61,050 nucleotides of DNA, taken from positions 1 to 61,050 of the forward strand of contig JAKBMG010000212.1 of assembly GCA_021831685.1 (NCBI GenBank), written 5' to 3'. This document shows positions 52,212 to 61,050 of the stretch, piece by piece. The notes beneath the pieces are model-generated. The model searched no databases. It worked only from the letters and a program-made list of their open reading frames with translations, and was not told the origin of the DNA. Each line of letters begins with the position of its first letter. The first letter of the stretch is position 1. The stretch comes from Bacteroidota bacterium. GTDB taxonomy: Bacteria > Bacteroidota > Ignavibacteria > Ignavibacteriales > Ignavibacteriaceae. A program made the position numbers and the translations under genes.

Positions 52212-53585
52212 TTACAATGCTTTAACAAGTTCAACAAATTTTTCTCCGTACTTCCAAATATCCCCGGCGCCCATAGTAACAAATATATCACCGTCCTTTT
52301 TCAGTTCAATTAACTTTTTGGGGATATCATTTTTATCCTTAACATAGATAACATTTTTATGTCCAAACTTTTTAGCTGATTCGGTAATAAGCTCGCCGCT
52401 GATTCCATCAATTGGTTCTTCACGAGCAGGATAAACATCAGTGCAGATAAAAATATCCGAGTTAAGAAACGACCTTCCAAACTCATGATAAAAATCTCTT
52501 GTCCGCGTATAAAGGTGCGGTTGAAAAACTGCAATTAACCTTCGATCCCAGCCATTTCTAATTCCGGCTAAAGTTGCGCTAGTTTCGGTTGGATGGTGTG
52601 CATAATCGTCAATCACTAAAATTTCTTTGTTATATTTTATTTCGAACCTTCTGTAAACACCGGAGAATGATTCTAGAGCTTTCTTAATTACATCAAAACC
52701 GATCCCAAGCTCCTTTGCAATACAAATTGCAACAAGAGAGTTTTTGATATTATGGACACCCGGAATTTTCAAAGTAATTTTTCCTAAATCTTCACCCTTA
52801 TATTTTACAGAGTACGAGCTTGAAAATTCGTTAAAAGAAATATCAGTCGCCCGGATATCCGCTTGAGTGGTTAATCCGTAAGTTAAAATCTTTTTATTTA
52901 TATAAGGAATTATATCCTGAAGCGCAGGTTCATCCATACATAGAACAACAAAGCCGTAAAAAGGAACTTTATTAGCGAACTCAATGAATGCGGATTTTAT
53001 ATCGTCCAAATCTTTATATGTATCTAGATGCTCGCTTTCTAAAGTAGTAATCGCTGCAATGGTTGGTGTAAGTTTTAAAAATGTTCTATCGAATTCATCC
53101 GCTTCAACAACTATAAATTCTCCATCGCCTAAACGTGCGTTAGTGCCTCCAAGTCCGCTTAATTTTCCGCCAACGATAATTGTAGGATCAATTCCGCCTT
53201 CAGTTAAGGTTAATCCAACCATCGATGTAGTTGTAGTTTTTCCGTGAGTCCCGGCGATACCAATTCCATATTTCATCCGCATACACTCTGCAAGCATTTC
53301 AGATCGTTTAATAATTGGAATTTTTCTTTCAATCGCCGCTTGAACTTCGGGGTTGTCTATCATTACTGCAGATGAATAAACAAGAACATCCGCATCTTTC
53401 AGGTTTTCCGGAGAATGCCCTTCATAAACTTTGATTCCGAGGCTACTGAGACGGGCAGTAACATCTGACAATGATCTATCCGAACCAGATATTTCGAAAC
53501 CCTGGTTTAAGAGTATTTCTGCTATTCCACTCATACCTATGCCGCCGATACCGACAAAGTGAACTTTTTTAATATTCTTGAACAT
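52212..53585 (-). CDS. murC: UDP-N-acetylmuramate--L-alanine ligase
   Basis: A 457-residue Mur ligase that adds L-Ala to UDP-MurNAc. KKVHFVGIGGIGMSGIAEIL at the N-terminus binds the UDP substrate; GIAGTHGKTTTTSMVGL is the ATP loop; EADEFDRTFLKLTP, DDYAHHPTETSATL and AVFQPHLYTRTRDF are MurC-specific. It is cytoplasmic. The gene abuts the PH-like membrane protein gene upstream and ftsQ downstream; murB and ddl, which often sit here, are missing. Confidence 0.97.
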   Translation of the reverse strand: MFKNIKKVHFVGIGGIGMSGIAEILLNQGFEISGSDRSLSDVTARLSSLGIKVYEGHSPENLKDADVLVYSSAVMIDNPEVQAAIERKIPIIKRSEMLAECMRMKYGIGIAGTHGKTTTTSMVGLTLTEGGIDPTIIVGGKLSGLGGTNARLGDGEFIVVEADEFDRTFLKLTPTIAAITTLESEHLDTYKDLDDIKSAFIEFANKVPFYGFVVLCMDEPALQDIIPYINKKILTYGLTTQADIRATDISFNEFSSSYSVKYKGEDLGKITLKIPGVHNIKNSLVAICIAKELGIGFDVIKKALESFSGVYRRFEIKYNKEILVIDDYAHHPTETSATLAGIRNGWDRRLIAVFQPHLYTRTRDFYHEFGRSFLNSDIFICTDVYPAREEPIDGISGELITESAKKFGHKNVIYVKDKNDIPKKLIELKKDGDIFVTMGAGDIWKYGEKFVELVKAL

Positions 53586-54056
53586 TTATAATTTCCTGGG
53601 TTTCTCTTTTAACATTTGAAATTTTTTAATTAATGCTTCTTCATTTTCATAATCAGAAGGTCTAATAATAATCGGTCTTCGTCTATTTTTAATTTTTAAT
53701 CTTATAAGCCGAAAAACTTTGTTATTAAATCTTTCGCGTCTTTTGGAAATTTTTATTTGAATAATATCTTCTGTTTTAAAAGTTTTCAACCTTGATTTTT
53801 CAATAAATGAAATCTGTTCATCAGTAATTTCCAAAAATCTTTTTCTATAGACATTGTATAACAAACCAATCAATGAAAAAATCACAATAAATCCAAAGAA
53901 ATAAATTATCGGATCTTTAACAATAAAAATAAATGAGTCTTCGACAAATTCTCCCCGGATAATTACATATAAAATAAATACTACAAAGTAGATAATCGTT
54001 GACTGATAATAAAACGACAAATTGTACTTGAAAATATTTTTATCCGTTTCTGTCAT
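53586..54056 (-). CDS. Two-helix membrane protein with PH-like domain, inside dcw operon
   Basis: A 156-residue protein with two transmembrane helices (STIIYFVVFILYVIIRGEF; IIYFFGFIVIFSLIGLLYNV) followed by a basic cytoplasmic domain of about 80 residues (FLEITDEQISFIEKSRLKTF, DIIQIKISKRRE, VFRLIRLKIKNRRRPIIIRP) resembling bacterial PH (bPH/YcxB-type) folds. It fits no standard dcw gene. It overlaps murG by four bases (ATGA) and its stop abuts murC, so it is made together with them. The function is unknown; a role in organising wall synthesis at the membrane is only a guess from position. Confidence 0.72.
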   Translation of the reverse strand: MTETDKNIFKYNLSFYYQSTIIYFVVFILYVIIRGEFVEDSFIFIVKDPIIYFFGFIVIFSLIGLLYNVYRKRFLEITDEQISFIEKSRLKTFKTEDIIQIKISKRRERFNNKVFRLIRLKIKNRRRPIIIRPSDYENEEALIKKFQMLKEKPRKL

Positions 54057-55156
54057 ACTTCAACCGCATATTTAATTGCACGTGCTGCTATTTCTTCGGC
54101 TGCGTCTGGTTTACTTAATAACAAAGCATTCATCTTTAATTGTAATAGTTTTTCTGGATTAAAAATGATTGAAAGCACTTCATCTGTTAATTTTGAGCTT
54201 AAAATTTTATCTTCCATCAAAATTGCAGCATTCTTTTCTGATAAGGACTTTGCATTATAATATTGATGGTTCTCAGTAACGTTAGGTGAAGGTACCAAAA
54301 TTGACGGAATACCAAGGGTGAGTAATTCCGCGATAGTTGTAGCGCCAGCCCTTGCAAGCATTAAATCGCATGCAGAATAGGCTATATCCATCTTAACTAT
54401 GAACGGCATCACTAAAATATTGGGTGAAGTAAATATTCTATATTTTTCATAATAATTTTTCCCAGTTTGCCAAATAACCTGAATTTGATTTTCTTCAAGT
54501 TTTTTCAAAGAACCGGCGACTGCATCATTTATTGAGCCTGCGCCTAAACTTCCCCCAACGATTAATAAAGTCTTCTTTGAATCTGATAAATTAAATTCCT
54601 TCAACGCATCATTTTTGTTAATCGATCCTAAATTTTTTCTTACCGGATTCCCAGTAAAAAATATTTTTTCTTTATTCTTAAAATATTTTTTTGAGTCTTC
54701 AAAACCGACATGGATCTCATCAGCAAATTTTTCCAACATTTTAGAAGTAACTCCCGGATAACTATTTTGTTCAAGTAAAATTATTTTTGCACCAAATAAT
54801 GATGAAGCAAATATTGCAGGACCGGCAACATAGCCGCCTGAGCCAATTGCAACTTGAGGCTTAAAATTTAAATTGATAAAAATAGATTGAATGACAGATA
54901 CAATTACTTTCAGAGGGAAAAGTAAATTCTCAAAATTAATTTTTCTCGAAAATCCTTTTATCCAAATTGACTTGAATTTATATCCTAATTCCGGAATCAC
55001 TTTGCTTTCAATTTTGGATTTTGTGCCAACAAACATTATTTGTGCATTAGGCAATTTAATTTTAATCCTTTCGGCTACAGCTACTGCTGGAAATAAATGA
55101 CCACCAGTTCCACCGCCGGCAAATAAAAATCTATATTTTTTATTTTCTGTACTCAT
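54053..55156 (-). CDS. murG: Lipid II synthase MurG (UDP-GlcNAc transferase)
   Basis: A 367-residue GT28 glycosyltransferase that adds GlcNAc to lipid I at the inner face of the membrane. The N-terminal FAGGGTGGHLFPAVAVAERI and the middle IGSGGYVAGPAIFASSLFGA and HEQ-equivalent LLEQNSYPGVTSKMLEKFA are family signatures. ARAGATTIAELLTLGIPSIL and VPSPNVTENHQYYNAKSL form the donor site. Its ATG overlaps the ftsW stop (ATGA). Confidence 0.97.
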   Translation of the reverse strand: MSTENKKYRFLFAGGGTGGHLFPAVAVAERIKIKLPNAQIMFVGTKSKIESKVIPELGYKFKSIWIKGFSRKINFENLLFPLKVIVSVIQSIFINLNFKPQVAIGSGGYVAGPAIFASSLFGAKIILLEQNSYPGVTSKMLEKFADEIHVGFEDSKKYFKNKEKIFFTGNPVRKNLGSINKNDALKEFNLSDSKKTLLIVGGSLGAGSINDAVAGSLKKLEENQIQVIWQTGKNYYEKYRIFTSPNILVMPFIVKMDIAYSACDLMLARAGATTIAELLTLGIPSILVPSPNVTENHQYYNAKSLSEKNAAILMEDKILSSKLTDEVLSIIFNPEKLLQLKMNALLLSKPDAAEEIAARAIKYAVEV

Positions 55157-56280
55157 GCCGGAACAGTTTCATTTATATTTTGATTAATCGGCTTTTTCAC
55201 CGCCGCACTTGAAAAAGCAATGTTGATTAAAATTCCGACTGAGATGCAAAGAAAGATTAAAGATGTACCTCCGTAGCTAATAAATGGTAACGGAAGACCA
55301 GTAGTAGGGACTAATCCTGTTGCTACTGCAACATTTACAAACGCATAAATAGTAACGGACATTGTGATACCAAAAGCAAGAAGCTGCCCAAATTTATCTT
55401 TAGCCTTTTTAGCAACGAGAATTCCTGCAAGAAATAAAATCAGATAACAACAAAGTACAATAACCGATCCTAGAAACCCTAATTCTTCGCCTAAGATTGC
55501 AAAGATAAAATCACCATAAGCCTCCGGAAGGAATAGGTTACTTTGAAGGCTATGCCCCATACCGACGCCAAATATTCCTCCACTCCCTAATCCGAGCAAT
55601 GCTTGTTTAACTTGGATATTTGCAGTGCCTCCGTGCTGAGCCGCATGAATAAAAGTTAAAATTCTTTCTCTTGAATGTGCTATTGTCATAGCAATAATTC
55701 CGGCGAATATTAAACAGCCTAAAGCAGTAACAAGTAGATGACTTAATTTTGCGCCGCCTACATAAAGTAGCATAAAAGATACAAATACTAAAAGAACTCC
55801 GTTGCTGACATTTGGTTGCGCCAAGACTAAACCGGCAATGACTATAACCCAAAACAGCAAATAAAGAAATCCTTCTTTATAATTTTGTAATACATCCTTC
55901 TTAACTTCTAGCAAAACTGCCAGGTGAATAATTAAAATTAGCTTTGCTATATCTGCAGGTTGAAAAGAGAAAAATCCTAAGTTTATCCAGCGCCCCGCAC
56001 CTTTTATTTCCGGCGCAATAAACAGAGTAAGAAGAAGTAAAAATGTTATTGCAATAATTGCTGCCTTGCTGAATTTCTTATAAATTTCATAAGGAATTGC
56101 GCTGAAGAAAATTAAACATGCAATACCGACTACAACTTTTGCAAAATGATAATTAAATAAATGAAAAAGACTATCGAACTTAAATTCGCTATAAGTGCTG
56201 CTTGCGCTCATTACTATTATTAATCCAAGCAACATCAATATGAATGCATCAAAAAATATTATGACAGCTAACTTTTTCAT
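55153..56280 (-). CDS. ftsW: Peptidoglycan polymerase FtsW (SEDS family)
   Basis: A 375-residue SEDS protein with about ten transmembrane helices. GLIIVMSASSTYSEFKFDSL, KGAGRWINLGFFSFQPADIA (the periplasmic loop with conserved Trp/Pro), GIFGVGMGHSLQSNLFLPEA, DFIFAILGEELGFLGS and GLVPTTGLPLPFISYGGTSL are the family motifs, including the catalytic Asp in the last outer loop region (YGDF). It polymerises lipid II during septation with a partner PBP. It abuts murD and overlaps murG. Confidence 0.96.
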   Translation of the reverse strand: MKKLAVIIFFDAFILMLLGLIIVMSASSTYSEFKFDSLFHLFNYHFAKVVVGIACLIFFSAIPYEIYKKFSKAAIIAITFLLLLTLFIAPEIKGAGRWINLGFFSFQPADIAKLILIIHLAVLLEVKKDVLQNYKEGFLYLLFWVIVIAGLVLAQPNVSNGVLLVFVSFMLLYVGGAKLSHLLVTALGCLIFAGIIAMTIAHSRERILTFIHAAQHGGTANIQVKQALLGLGSGGIFGVGMGHSLQSNLFLPEAYGDFIFAILGEELGFLGSVIVLCCYLILFLAGILVAKKAKDKFGQLLAFGITMSVTIYAFVNVAVATGLVPTTGLPLPFISYGGTSLIFLCISVGILINIAFSSAAVKKPINQNINETVPA

Positions 56281-57627
56281 TTATAATTTACTTACTGCTT
56301 CTTTAAAAACTTCGCCTCTGTGCTCATAGCTCCGGAACATGTCAAAACTTGCGCATGCCGGTGAGAGCAGAACAACTTCATTTGCCCTTGCCTCCCGACT
56401 TGCTTCCAAAATTGCATCCTCAAGGGACTTCATTATTTCAACTTTTACTGTCTTATGGAAAAAATTAAAAATCTTTTCTGCTGAGGTTCCTATAGCATAA
56501 ATCTTTTTCACTTTTTCAATAATTAAGTCTTTAATCTGATTGTAATCGTTGCCTTTATCAAGCCCGCCAAGTATTAGAAATATCGGCTCATCAAAGCTGC
56601 GCAAAGCATACCATACAGCATCAATGTTAGTTGCCTTAGAATCGTTTATATACTTTACCCCCGCAAGTTCTCTTACCATTTCAAGTCTGTGATCCACTCC
56701 AGGGAATGATCCTAAAGCTGCTATTATTTTTTGATTGTCTGCATCAAATATTTTTGCAGCCATTATTGCAGCCATTGCGTTGGCATAATTGTGTTCGCCT
56801 TTTAAGTTAATCTCAGAAGTTTTACATGTAAATACTAGTTCTTTATTTTCATAAAATAATATTTTCCCATCTTTCAAAAAACTTCCGTTATCTTCTTTAG
56901 TTGAAGTTGAGAAATAAAAATCACGGCTTTGGTGTTTCGATAGTGATTTTATTAATGACTCGCTGTCTCTGTTTAATATCAGAAAATCATTGCTGTTTTG
57001 ATTTAGATAAATCCTAAGCTTTGCGGCGATATAATTTTGCAGCTTATAATCATATCTATTTAAATGATCTGGCGTAATGTTTAATATCATCGCGATCTTG
57101 GGCCTGAATCTGTCTATAAAATCTAGTTGGAAACTTGAAACTTCAAGTACTACAATATCATTTTCACTTACATCAAGAGCTATCTCAGAGAAAGCTTCAC
57201 CTATATTTCCGGCAACATATGTTTTGAATCCGCATTCCTTAAAAATATGTCCGGTTAAGCTTGTTGTCGTTGTCTTTCCATTTGTACCCGTAATGGCTAT
57301 TATCTTACCTTTGCAAAAATTATAAGCTAATTCAATTTCACTAATTATCTTAATTTTTCTTTCAGTGGCTTTCTGAATGATAGCTGAATTTGTCGGAACT
57401 CCTGGGCTAATTACTAAAAGATCGCACTGGAATATTTTTTCTGTATGAGTGCCAACTTCATATTCAATCTCATTTTCTTTCAAAACCTTGATTGAGTCTT
57501 CTAATTTATCTGCATTTCCGGAATCACTTACGAATGGAATTCCGCCAAGACGTTTTATTAGCTTTGCAGCACCAACACCGCTTTTAACTGCACCAATAAT
57601 CGATATTTTTTTATCTTTTATTTCCAT
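56281..57627 (-). CDS. murD: UDP-N-acetylmuramoylalanine--D-glutamate ligase
   Basis: A 448-residue Mur ligase adding D-Glu. The ATP loop is AITGTNGKTTTTSLTGHIF. VLEVSSFQLDFIDRFRPKIA, LNITPDHLNRYDYKLQNYIA, GVDHRLEMVRELAGVKYIND and SKATNIDAVWYALRSF (with GGLDKGNDY) are MurD signatures, and LLSPACASFDMFRSYEHRGE ends the C-terminal domain. Its ATG is separated from the mraY stop by a one-base overlap (TAATG). Confidence 0.97.
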   Translation of the reverse strand: MEIKDKKISIIGAVKSGVGAAKLIKRLGGIPFVSDSGNADKLEDSIKVLKENEIEYEVGTHTEKIFQCDLLVISPGVPTNSAIIQKATERKIKIISEIELAYNFCKGKIIAITGTNGKTTTTSLTGHIFKECGFKTYVAGNIGEAFSEIALDVSENDIVVLEVSSFQLDFIDRFRPKIAMILNITPDHLNRYDYKLQNYIAAKLRIYLNQNSNDFLILNRDSESLIKSLSKHQSRDFYFSTSTKEDNGSFLKDGKILFYENKELVFTCKTSEINLKGEHNYANAMAAIMAAKIFDADNQKIIAALGSFPGVDHRLEMVRELAGVKYINDSKATNIDAVWYALRSFDEPIFLILGGLDKGNDYNQIKDLIIEKVKKIYAIGTSAEKIFNFFHKTVKVEIMKSLEDAILEASREARANEVVLLSPACASFDMFRSYEHRGEVFKEAVSKL

Positions 57628-58736
57628 TATCTAATCTTAAACGAAGCTAAACTTACAATGGCTAAAATTATTGCAATTATGTAAAATCGAATAACTATCT
57701 TTGGTTCTGGCCAGCCAAGCATTTCAAAATGATGATGCATTGGTGCCATTTTAAAAACTCGTCTACCTTCGCCGTATTTTTTCTTTGTGTACTTGAAATA
57801 TAATCTTTGAACGATTACTGAAATTGTTTCCATAAAAAATACGCCCCCCAATATCGGGATAAGCAATTCTTTCTTTATTAACACAGCTATAATTCCAAAA
57901 GCGCCACCTAAGGCAAGTGAGCCAGTATCACCCATAAAAACTTGCGCTGGATAAGAATTGAACCAGAGAAATCCTAAAGAAGCACCTATTAAGGCTGCAA
58001 TATAAACTGTTAATTCTCCTGAACCCGGCAAATAAATAATATTGAGATAATTTGAATAGATTGCGTTACCTGTTACATAGCTCATAAAAACCAAAGCCAG
58101 CATAACAATGATCGTAACGCCTATTGCCAAACCATCTAGCCCGTCGGTTAAATTAACAGCGTTTGATGTGGCAGTTACTATAAAAATCACAACCGGGATA
58201 TAGAGAATAGAAAAATCAAAATTTACATTTTTCAAAAATGGAACTGTCGTAACCGAATGAACTCCAGCAAACTGCGGCGAGAAATAAATAACGGAGCCTA
58301 CAATTAATCCAATTAAAACCTGACCAAGAAGCTTATACCGCGCAATCAATCCATTGGGAGATTTTTTAATAACTTTTAAATAATCATCTAAAAATCCAAC
58401 AGCGCTTAGCCAAATTGTTCCGGCTAAAATTAAAATTATGTAAATGCTTTTTATATCAGCCCAAAGTAGCACGGGCACAATTACCGAAAGAATAATTATT
58501 ATTCCCCCCATGGTAGGAGTTCCGGCTTTTGACCAGTGAAATTTTGGACCATCAGCCTTTTTAGCTTCTCCAATTTGATGTTTCACAAGGAGCTTAATTA
58601 TTTTCGGACCAAGATAAAGCGAAAGAAGAAGACCGGTTATTGCGGCTAATGCCATTCTAAAGGACAAGAATCGGAAGATCTTAAATCCTGGAGGACTAAA
58701 AACTTTATTTATATATTCAAATAGATAGTATAGCAT
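57627..58736 (-). CDS. mraY: Phospho-N-acetylmuramoyl-pentapeptide transferase
   Basis: A 369-residue integral membrane enzyme that makes lipid I from UDP-MurNAc-pentapeptide and undecaprenyl phosphate. It has about ten helices. KKADGPKFHWSKAGTPTMGG, VGFLDDYLKVIKKSPNGL (acidic DD pair), NAVNLTDGLDGLAIGV, VFMGDTGSLALGGAFG and RRVFKMAPMHHHFEMLGWPE (the HHH motif) are diagnostic. Overlaps both murF and murD by one base (TAATG). Confidence 0.97.
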   Translation of the reverse strand: MLYYLFEYINKVFSPPGFKIFRFLSFRMALAAITGLLLSLYLGPKIIKLLVKHQIGEAKKADGPKFHWSKAGTPTMGGIIIILSVIVPVLLWADIKSIYIILILAGTIWLSAVGFLDDYLKVIKKSPNGLIARYKLLGQVLIGLIVGSVIYFSPQFAGVHSVTTVPFLKNVNFDFSILYIPVVIFIVTATSNAVNLTDGLDGLAIGVTIIVMLALVFMSYVTGNAIYSNYLNIIYLPGSGELTVYIAALIGASLGFLWFNSYPAQVFMGDTGSLALGGAFGIIAVLIKKELLIPILGGVFFMETISVIVQRLYFKYTKKKYGEGRRVFKMAPMHHHFEMLGWPEPKIVIRFYIIAIILAIVSLASFKIR

Positions 58737-60130
58737 TAATCATTCGCCTTAGCTTCAATTGTTTGAACAAATTCCTCCATTTTCATTCCCCTTGAACCTT
58801 TGACAAGAATTATGCTGTCAGTAAAGTTCATAAGCAATAAAAACTCTTTAAGTGAATTTCTGTTTCTAAAATGTTTAATTTTAATCTTTTGATTTTTTAA
58901 CGACTCTGTTAAATTTTTCATAAAAGGGCCAATCGTATAGACGTTTCCAATTTTATTTTCTTTAATTGATATAGCCAAATTTTTGTGAAGTTTAGCAGCA
59001 GATTCACCTAGCTCCAACATATCGCCGAGAATTGCTATTTTATTTTTATATAAACTCATTTTTGCCATTACAAAGAAGGCAGCTGCCATTGACTCCGGGT
59101 TTGCATTATAAGTATCATCAATCAAAATAAAATTTTTAAATCGCTTAACATTTAGTCTTTTTTCTACTGGTTTTAGGCTTTTAATACCGGCTAAAATTTG
59201 AGATTTAGTCAGGCCCAAATTAATAGCTATGGCAAGTGACGCAACAAAATTCTTAGCACTGTTTTCTCCATATAAGGGAATTTCAAAATTCATTTTTCGA
59301 CTCTGATATTCAATTGTTATAACTGGTCTTCCATCCTCAGTATAATCAGTTATTGTTCCCTTTACATCAGCATATAAGTTCAATAATGAATATGAAATTT
59401 TTTTTGTGAATTTCCTTCCTATTTCTTTTAATAATTTATCATCGAGGTTGATAATCACCATACCGCCCTTAGCAGCGGTAATTTTGAATAAAAACGATTT
59501 TTCTTTCAGTACGCCTTTTCGATCCTTTAAGAATTCTAGATGCGAATCTCCGATATTGGTAATTAAAGAATAATCCGGCTGTAAAATTCCGGCTGTATAT
59601 TTTATCTCCCCGAAATGATTTGTACCTAATTCAGCGACGAGTACATCATGTTTTTGGTTTGTACTAAAAATCGTCAGAGGAACGCCAATGTGATTATTAT
59701 GGTTGGCTACTGTTTTATTTACAATATATTTTTGGCATAATAATTCAGAAAGCATATCTTTTGTCGATGTCTTCCCATTACTTCCAGAAATACCAATTAC
59801 TTTTGCCCTTAATTTACTTCTCCAAACTTTAGCTAAACTTCCTAATGCATCTGTAGTATTCCGAACTGTAACTAACGGGATTTTTAAATCGGAAAATTCT
59901 TCGTATTTTTTTTCATCAATAACAACAACCGATGCTCCATTTTTTATTGCTTGGCGAACAAAATTATGACCATCCAACTTTTCTCCATTTATGGCTACAA
60001 AGAGAGAGTTTTTCAATACAATTCTCGAATCAATCGATACCGAAGTTACAGGATTAAACTTCTCCGCATTATATATAATTGCGGTAGGCAATTCAAAAAA
60101 ATCATTAAGGGTTAGGTTTAACTTCTTCAT
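58736..60130 (-). CDS. murF: UDP-MurNAc-tripeptide--D-alanyl-D-alanine ligase
   Basis: A 464-residue Mur ligase adding D-Ala-D-Ala. The N-terminal VTSVSIDSRIVLKNSLFVAI and GEKLDGHNFVRQAIKNGASV bind UDP; GISGSNGKTSTKDMLSELL is the ATP loop; AELGTNHFGEIKYTAGILQP and LIDDTYNANPESMAAAF, then ILGDMLELGESAAKLH, are MurF-specific. Its ATG overlaps the murE stop (ATGA). Confidence 0.97.
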   Translation of the reverse strand: MKKLNLTLNDFFELPTAIIYNAEKFNPVTSVSIDSRIVLKNSLFVAINGEKLDGHNFVRQAIKNGASVVVIDEKKYEEFSDLKIPLVTVRNTTDALGSLAKVWRSKLRAKVIGISGSNGKTSTKDMLSELLCQKYIVNKTVANHNNHIGVPLTIFSTNQKHDVLVAELGTNHFGEIKYTAGILQPDYSLITNIGDSHLEFLKDRKGVLKEKSFLFKITAAKGGMVIINLDDKLLKEIGRKFTKKISYSLLNLYADVKGTITDYTEDGRPVITIEYQSRKMNFEIPLYGENSAKNFVASLAIAINLGLTKSQILAGIKSLKPVEKRLNVKRFKNFILIDDTYNANPESMAAAFFVMAKMSLYKNKIAILGDMLELGESAAKLHKNLAISIKENKIGNVYTIGPFMKNLTESLKNQKIKIKHFRNRNSLKEFLLLMNFTDSIILVKGSRGMKMEEFVQTIEAKAND

Positions 60131-61050
60131 AATCGCAAATATTTCTCCGCAATTTCTTTATCGGAAAAATGATTTCTAACACCTTTAATTTCCTGATAAG
60201 TCTCATGCCCTTTCCCGGCAATTAATATAACTGCATTTTCTTCTGAATTTTGAATAGCTGTCTTTATTGCTTCTTCTCTGTTTTCAATTACTAAATAATT
60301 GTGTGTTTTTATTCCCTTTTTAATTTCTTCGATAATCATATCCGGATCTTCAAATCGCGGATTATCAGAAGTTATAAAGATTCTCTTACTCAATTCCGCA
60401 GCGATTTTGCCCATTATCGGTCTTTTCGTTTTGTCTCTATTTCCACCGCATCCAAAAACTGTATACACGGGAATATCTTCCTTAACAATCTTTTTAATTG
60501 CAAGAAGCGCTTTCTCCAAACTATCTGCCGTATGTGAGTAATCTACTATAACCTTTTTATTTCCCCTGCCGATTACCTCAAATCTTCCGGGAACTTGACT
60601 CGTATTCTTAATTCCTTTTAATGCAACACTCGGGTCAATTCCTAGTAAGGTTGTAACTGCAAATGCAGCACATGCATTGTAAGCATTAAATTCACCTACC
60701 AGTGATGTCGTTCCATTAAATTTCTCACCCTTATATTCAATCGAGAATGTCGTTCCCTCTAAATTGAATTGAATATCTCTTAATTTATAATCTGAATTGG
60801 ATGCGGCTCCATAAGAATAAACTTTTGCTTTAGAATCTTTTATCAGGGCTAGGCTATTCTTATCATCCGAATTATAAACCCCAATGGCCGACTGCGATAA
60901 TGAATTGAATAGAATTTTCTTGGCATCAAAATAATTTTCAAATGTCTTGTGGAAATCAAGATGATCCGAAGTAATATTTGTAAAAACTGCCGCTGCAAAA
61001 TTTAAATCATATACTCTATCTAACACCAACGAATGTGAAGATACATCTAT
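60127..61050 (-). CDS. murE: UDP-MurNAc-dipeptide--meso-diaminopimelate ligase (5' end outside window)
   Basis: The frame stays open to the window edge, starting with IDVSSHSLVLDRVYDLNF, the middle of MurE; the N-terminal UDP-binding domain and ATP loop lie outside. FTNITSDHLDFHKTFENYFD, KALLAIKKIV, VFGCGGNRDKTKRPIMGKIA and TSDNPRFEDPDMIIEEI are present. DNPR is the motif that selects meso-diaminopimelate rather than lysine. An internal TTG at 61029 is not the true start. It is the first dcw gene visible here. Confidence 0.95.
   Translation of the reverse strand: MDVSSHSLVLDRVYDLNFAAAVFTNITSDHLDFHKTFENYFDAKKILFNSLSQSAIGVYNSDDKNSLALIKDSKAKVYSYGAASNSDYKLRDIQFNLEGTTFSIEYKGEKFNGTTSLVGEFNAYNACAAFAVTTLLGIDPSVALKGIKNTSQVPGRFEVIGRGNKKVIVDYSHTADSLEKALLAIKKIVKEDIPVYTVFGCGGNRDKTKRPIMGKIAAELSKRIFITSDNPRFEDPDMIIEEIKKGIKTHNYLVIENREEAIKTAIQNSEENAVILIAGKGHETYQEIKGVRNHFSDKEIAEKYLRL

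Overview
The window comes from an AT-rich member of the Bacteroidota/Chlorobi group, most likely Ignavibacteriota (Ignavibacterium/Melioribacter type). The pointers are a type IX secretion sorting tail with the NYPNPFNPST signature, Bacteroidetes-style promoters (TTTG, about 20 nt, TAnnnTTG), a TonB-dependent receptor with an N-terminal carboxypeptidase-regulatory domain, and a MurE carrying the DNPR motif of meso-diaminopimelate peptidoglycan. Almost every gene is on the minus strand. The plus strand holds only a small tRNA/GIY-YIG cluster and yajQ.

Positions 1-27 kb form a carbohydrate-use locus. It contains a secreted beta-helix-like protein (cut by the window edge), a TonB-dependent receptor without a SusD partner, a secreted MetX-like alpha/beta hydrolase, two ROK sugar kinases, a GH2 glycosidase, a two-SIS-domain sugar-phosphate isomerase/deaminase, a beta-propeller glycosidase-like protein, a DeoR-type regulator, a secreted phosphodiester glycosidase (NAGPA + golvesin + T9SS tail), a decayed second copy of the DeoR gene, a sodium/solute symporter with its DUF3311 partner, GH92 and GH125 alpha-mannosidases, a GH3 glycosidase and a secreted FAD oxidoreductase. 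Together these suggest degradation of alpha-mannose-rich glycans, perhaps N-glycans or GlcNAc-phospho-mannans, with kinases and an isomerase that could handle the released sugars. Two promoters in this locus share a palindromic operator-like motif.

Positions 27.5-43 kb hold general metabolism and cell functions: a metallophosphatase, a CoA-transferase, alanine dehydrogenase, a 2-hydroxyacid dehydrogenase, a fused SpmA-SpmB-type membrane protein, a split-barrel protein, a RecB/AddA-like helicase-nuclease with four cysteines placed like an Fe-S cluster, a very large membrane histidine kinase, a DUF4783 protein and a fibronectin-III lipoprotein.

Positions 43-46 kb hold pyrR-pyrB-pyrC behind a leader with a PyrR-box-like hairpin and an intrinsic terminator. 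The 650-bp gap upstream of the leader contains a 132-bp inverted-repeat element with four 11-bp tandem repeats. An OmpA-family protein follows.

At 47.8-48.3 kb an intact tRNA-Pro(CGG) and a tiny GIY-YIG nuclease gene lie between the two broken halves of another tRNA. The halves share a 32-bp direct repeat, and joining them would rebuild a complete 75-nt cloverleaf with a UCA anticodon. This is the most unusual structure in the window. From 48.9 kb to the end runs a compact division/cell-wall (dcw) operon in the order murE-murF-mraY-murD-ftsW-murG-(PH-like membrane protein)-murC-ftsQ-ftsA-ftsZ, with mostly overlapping or abutting genes.
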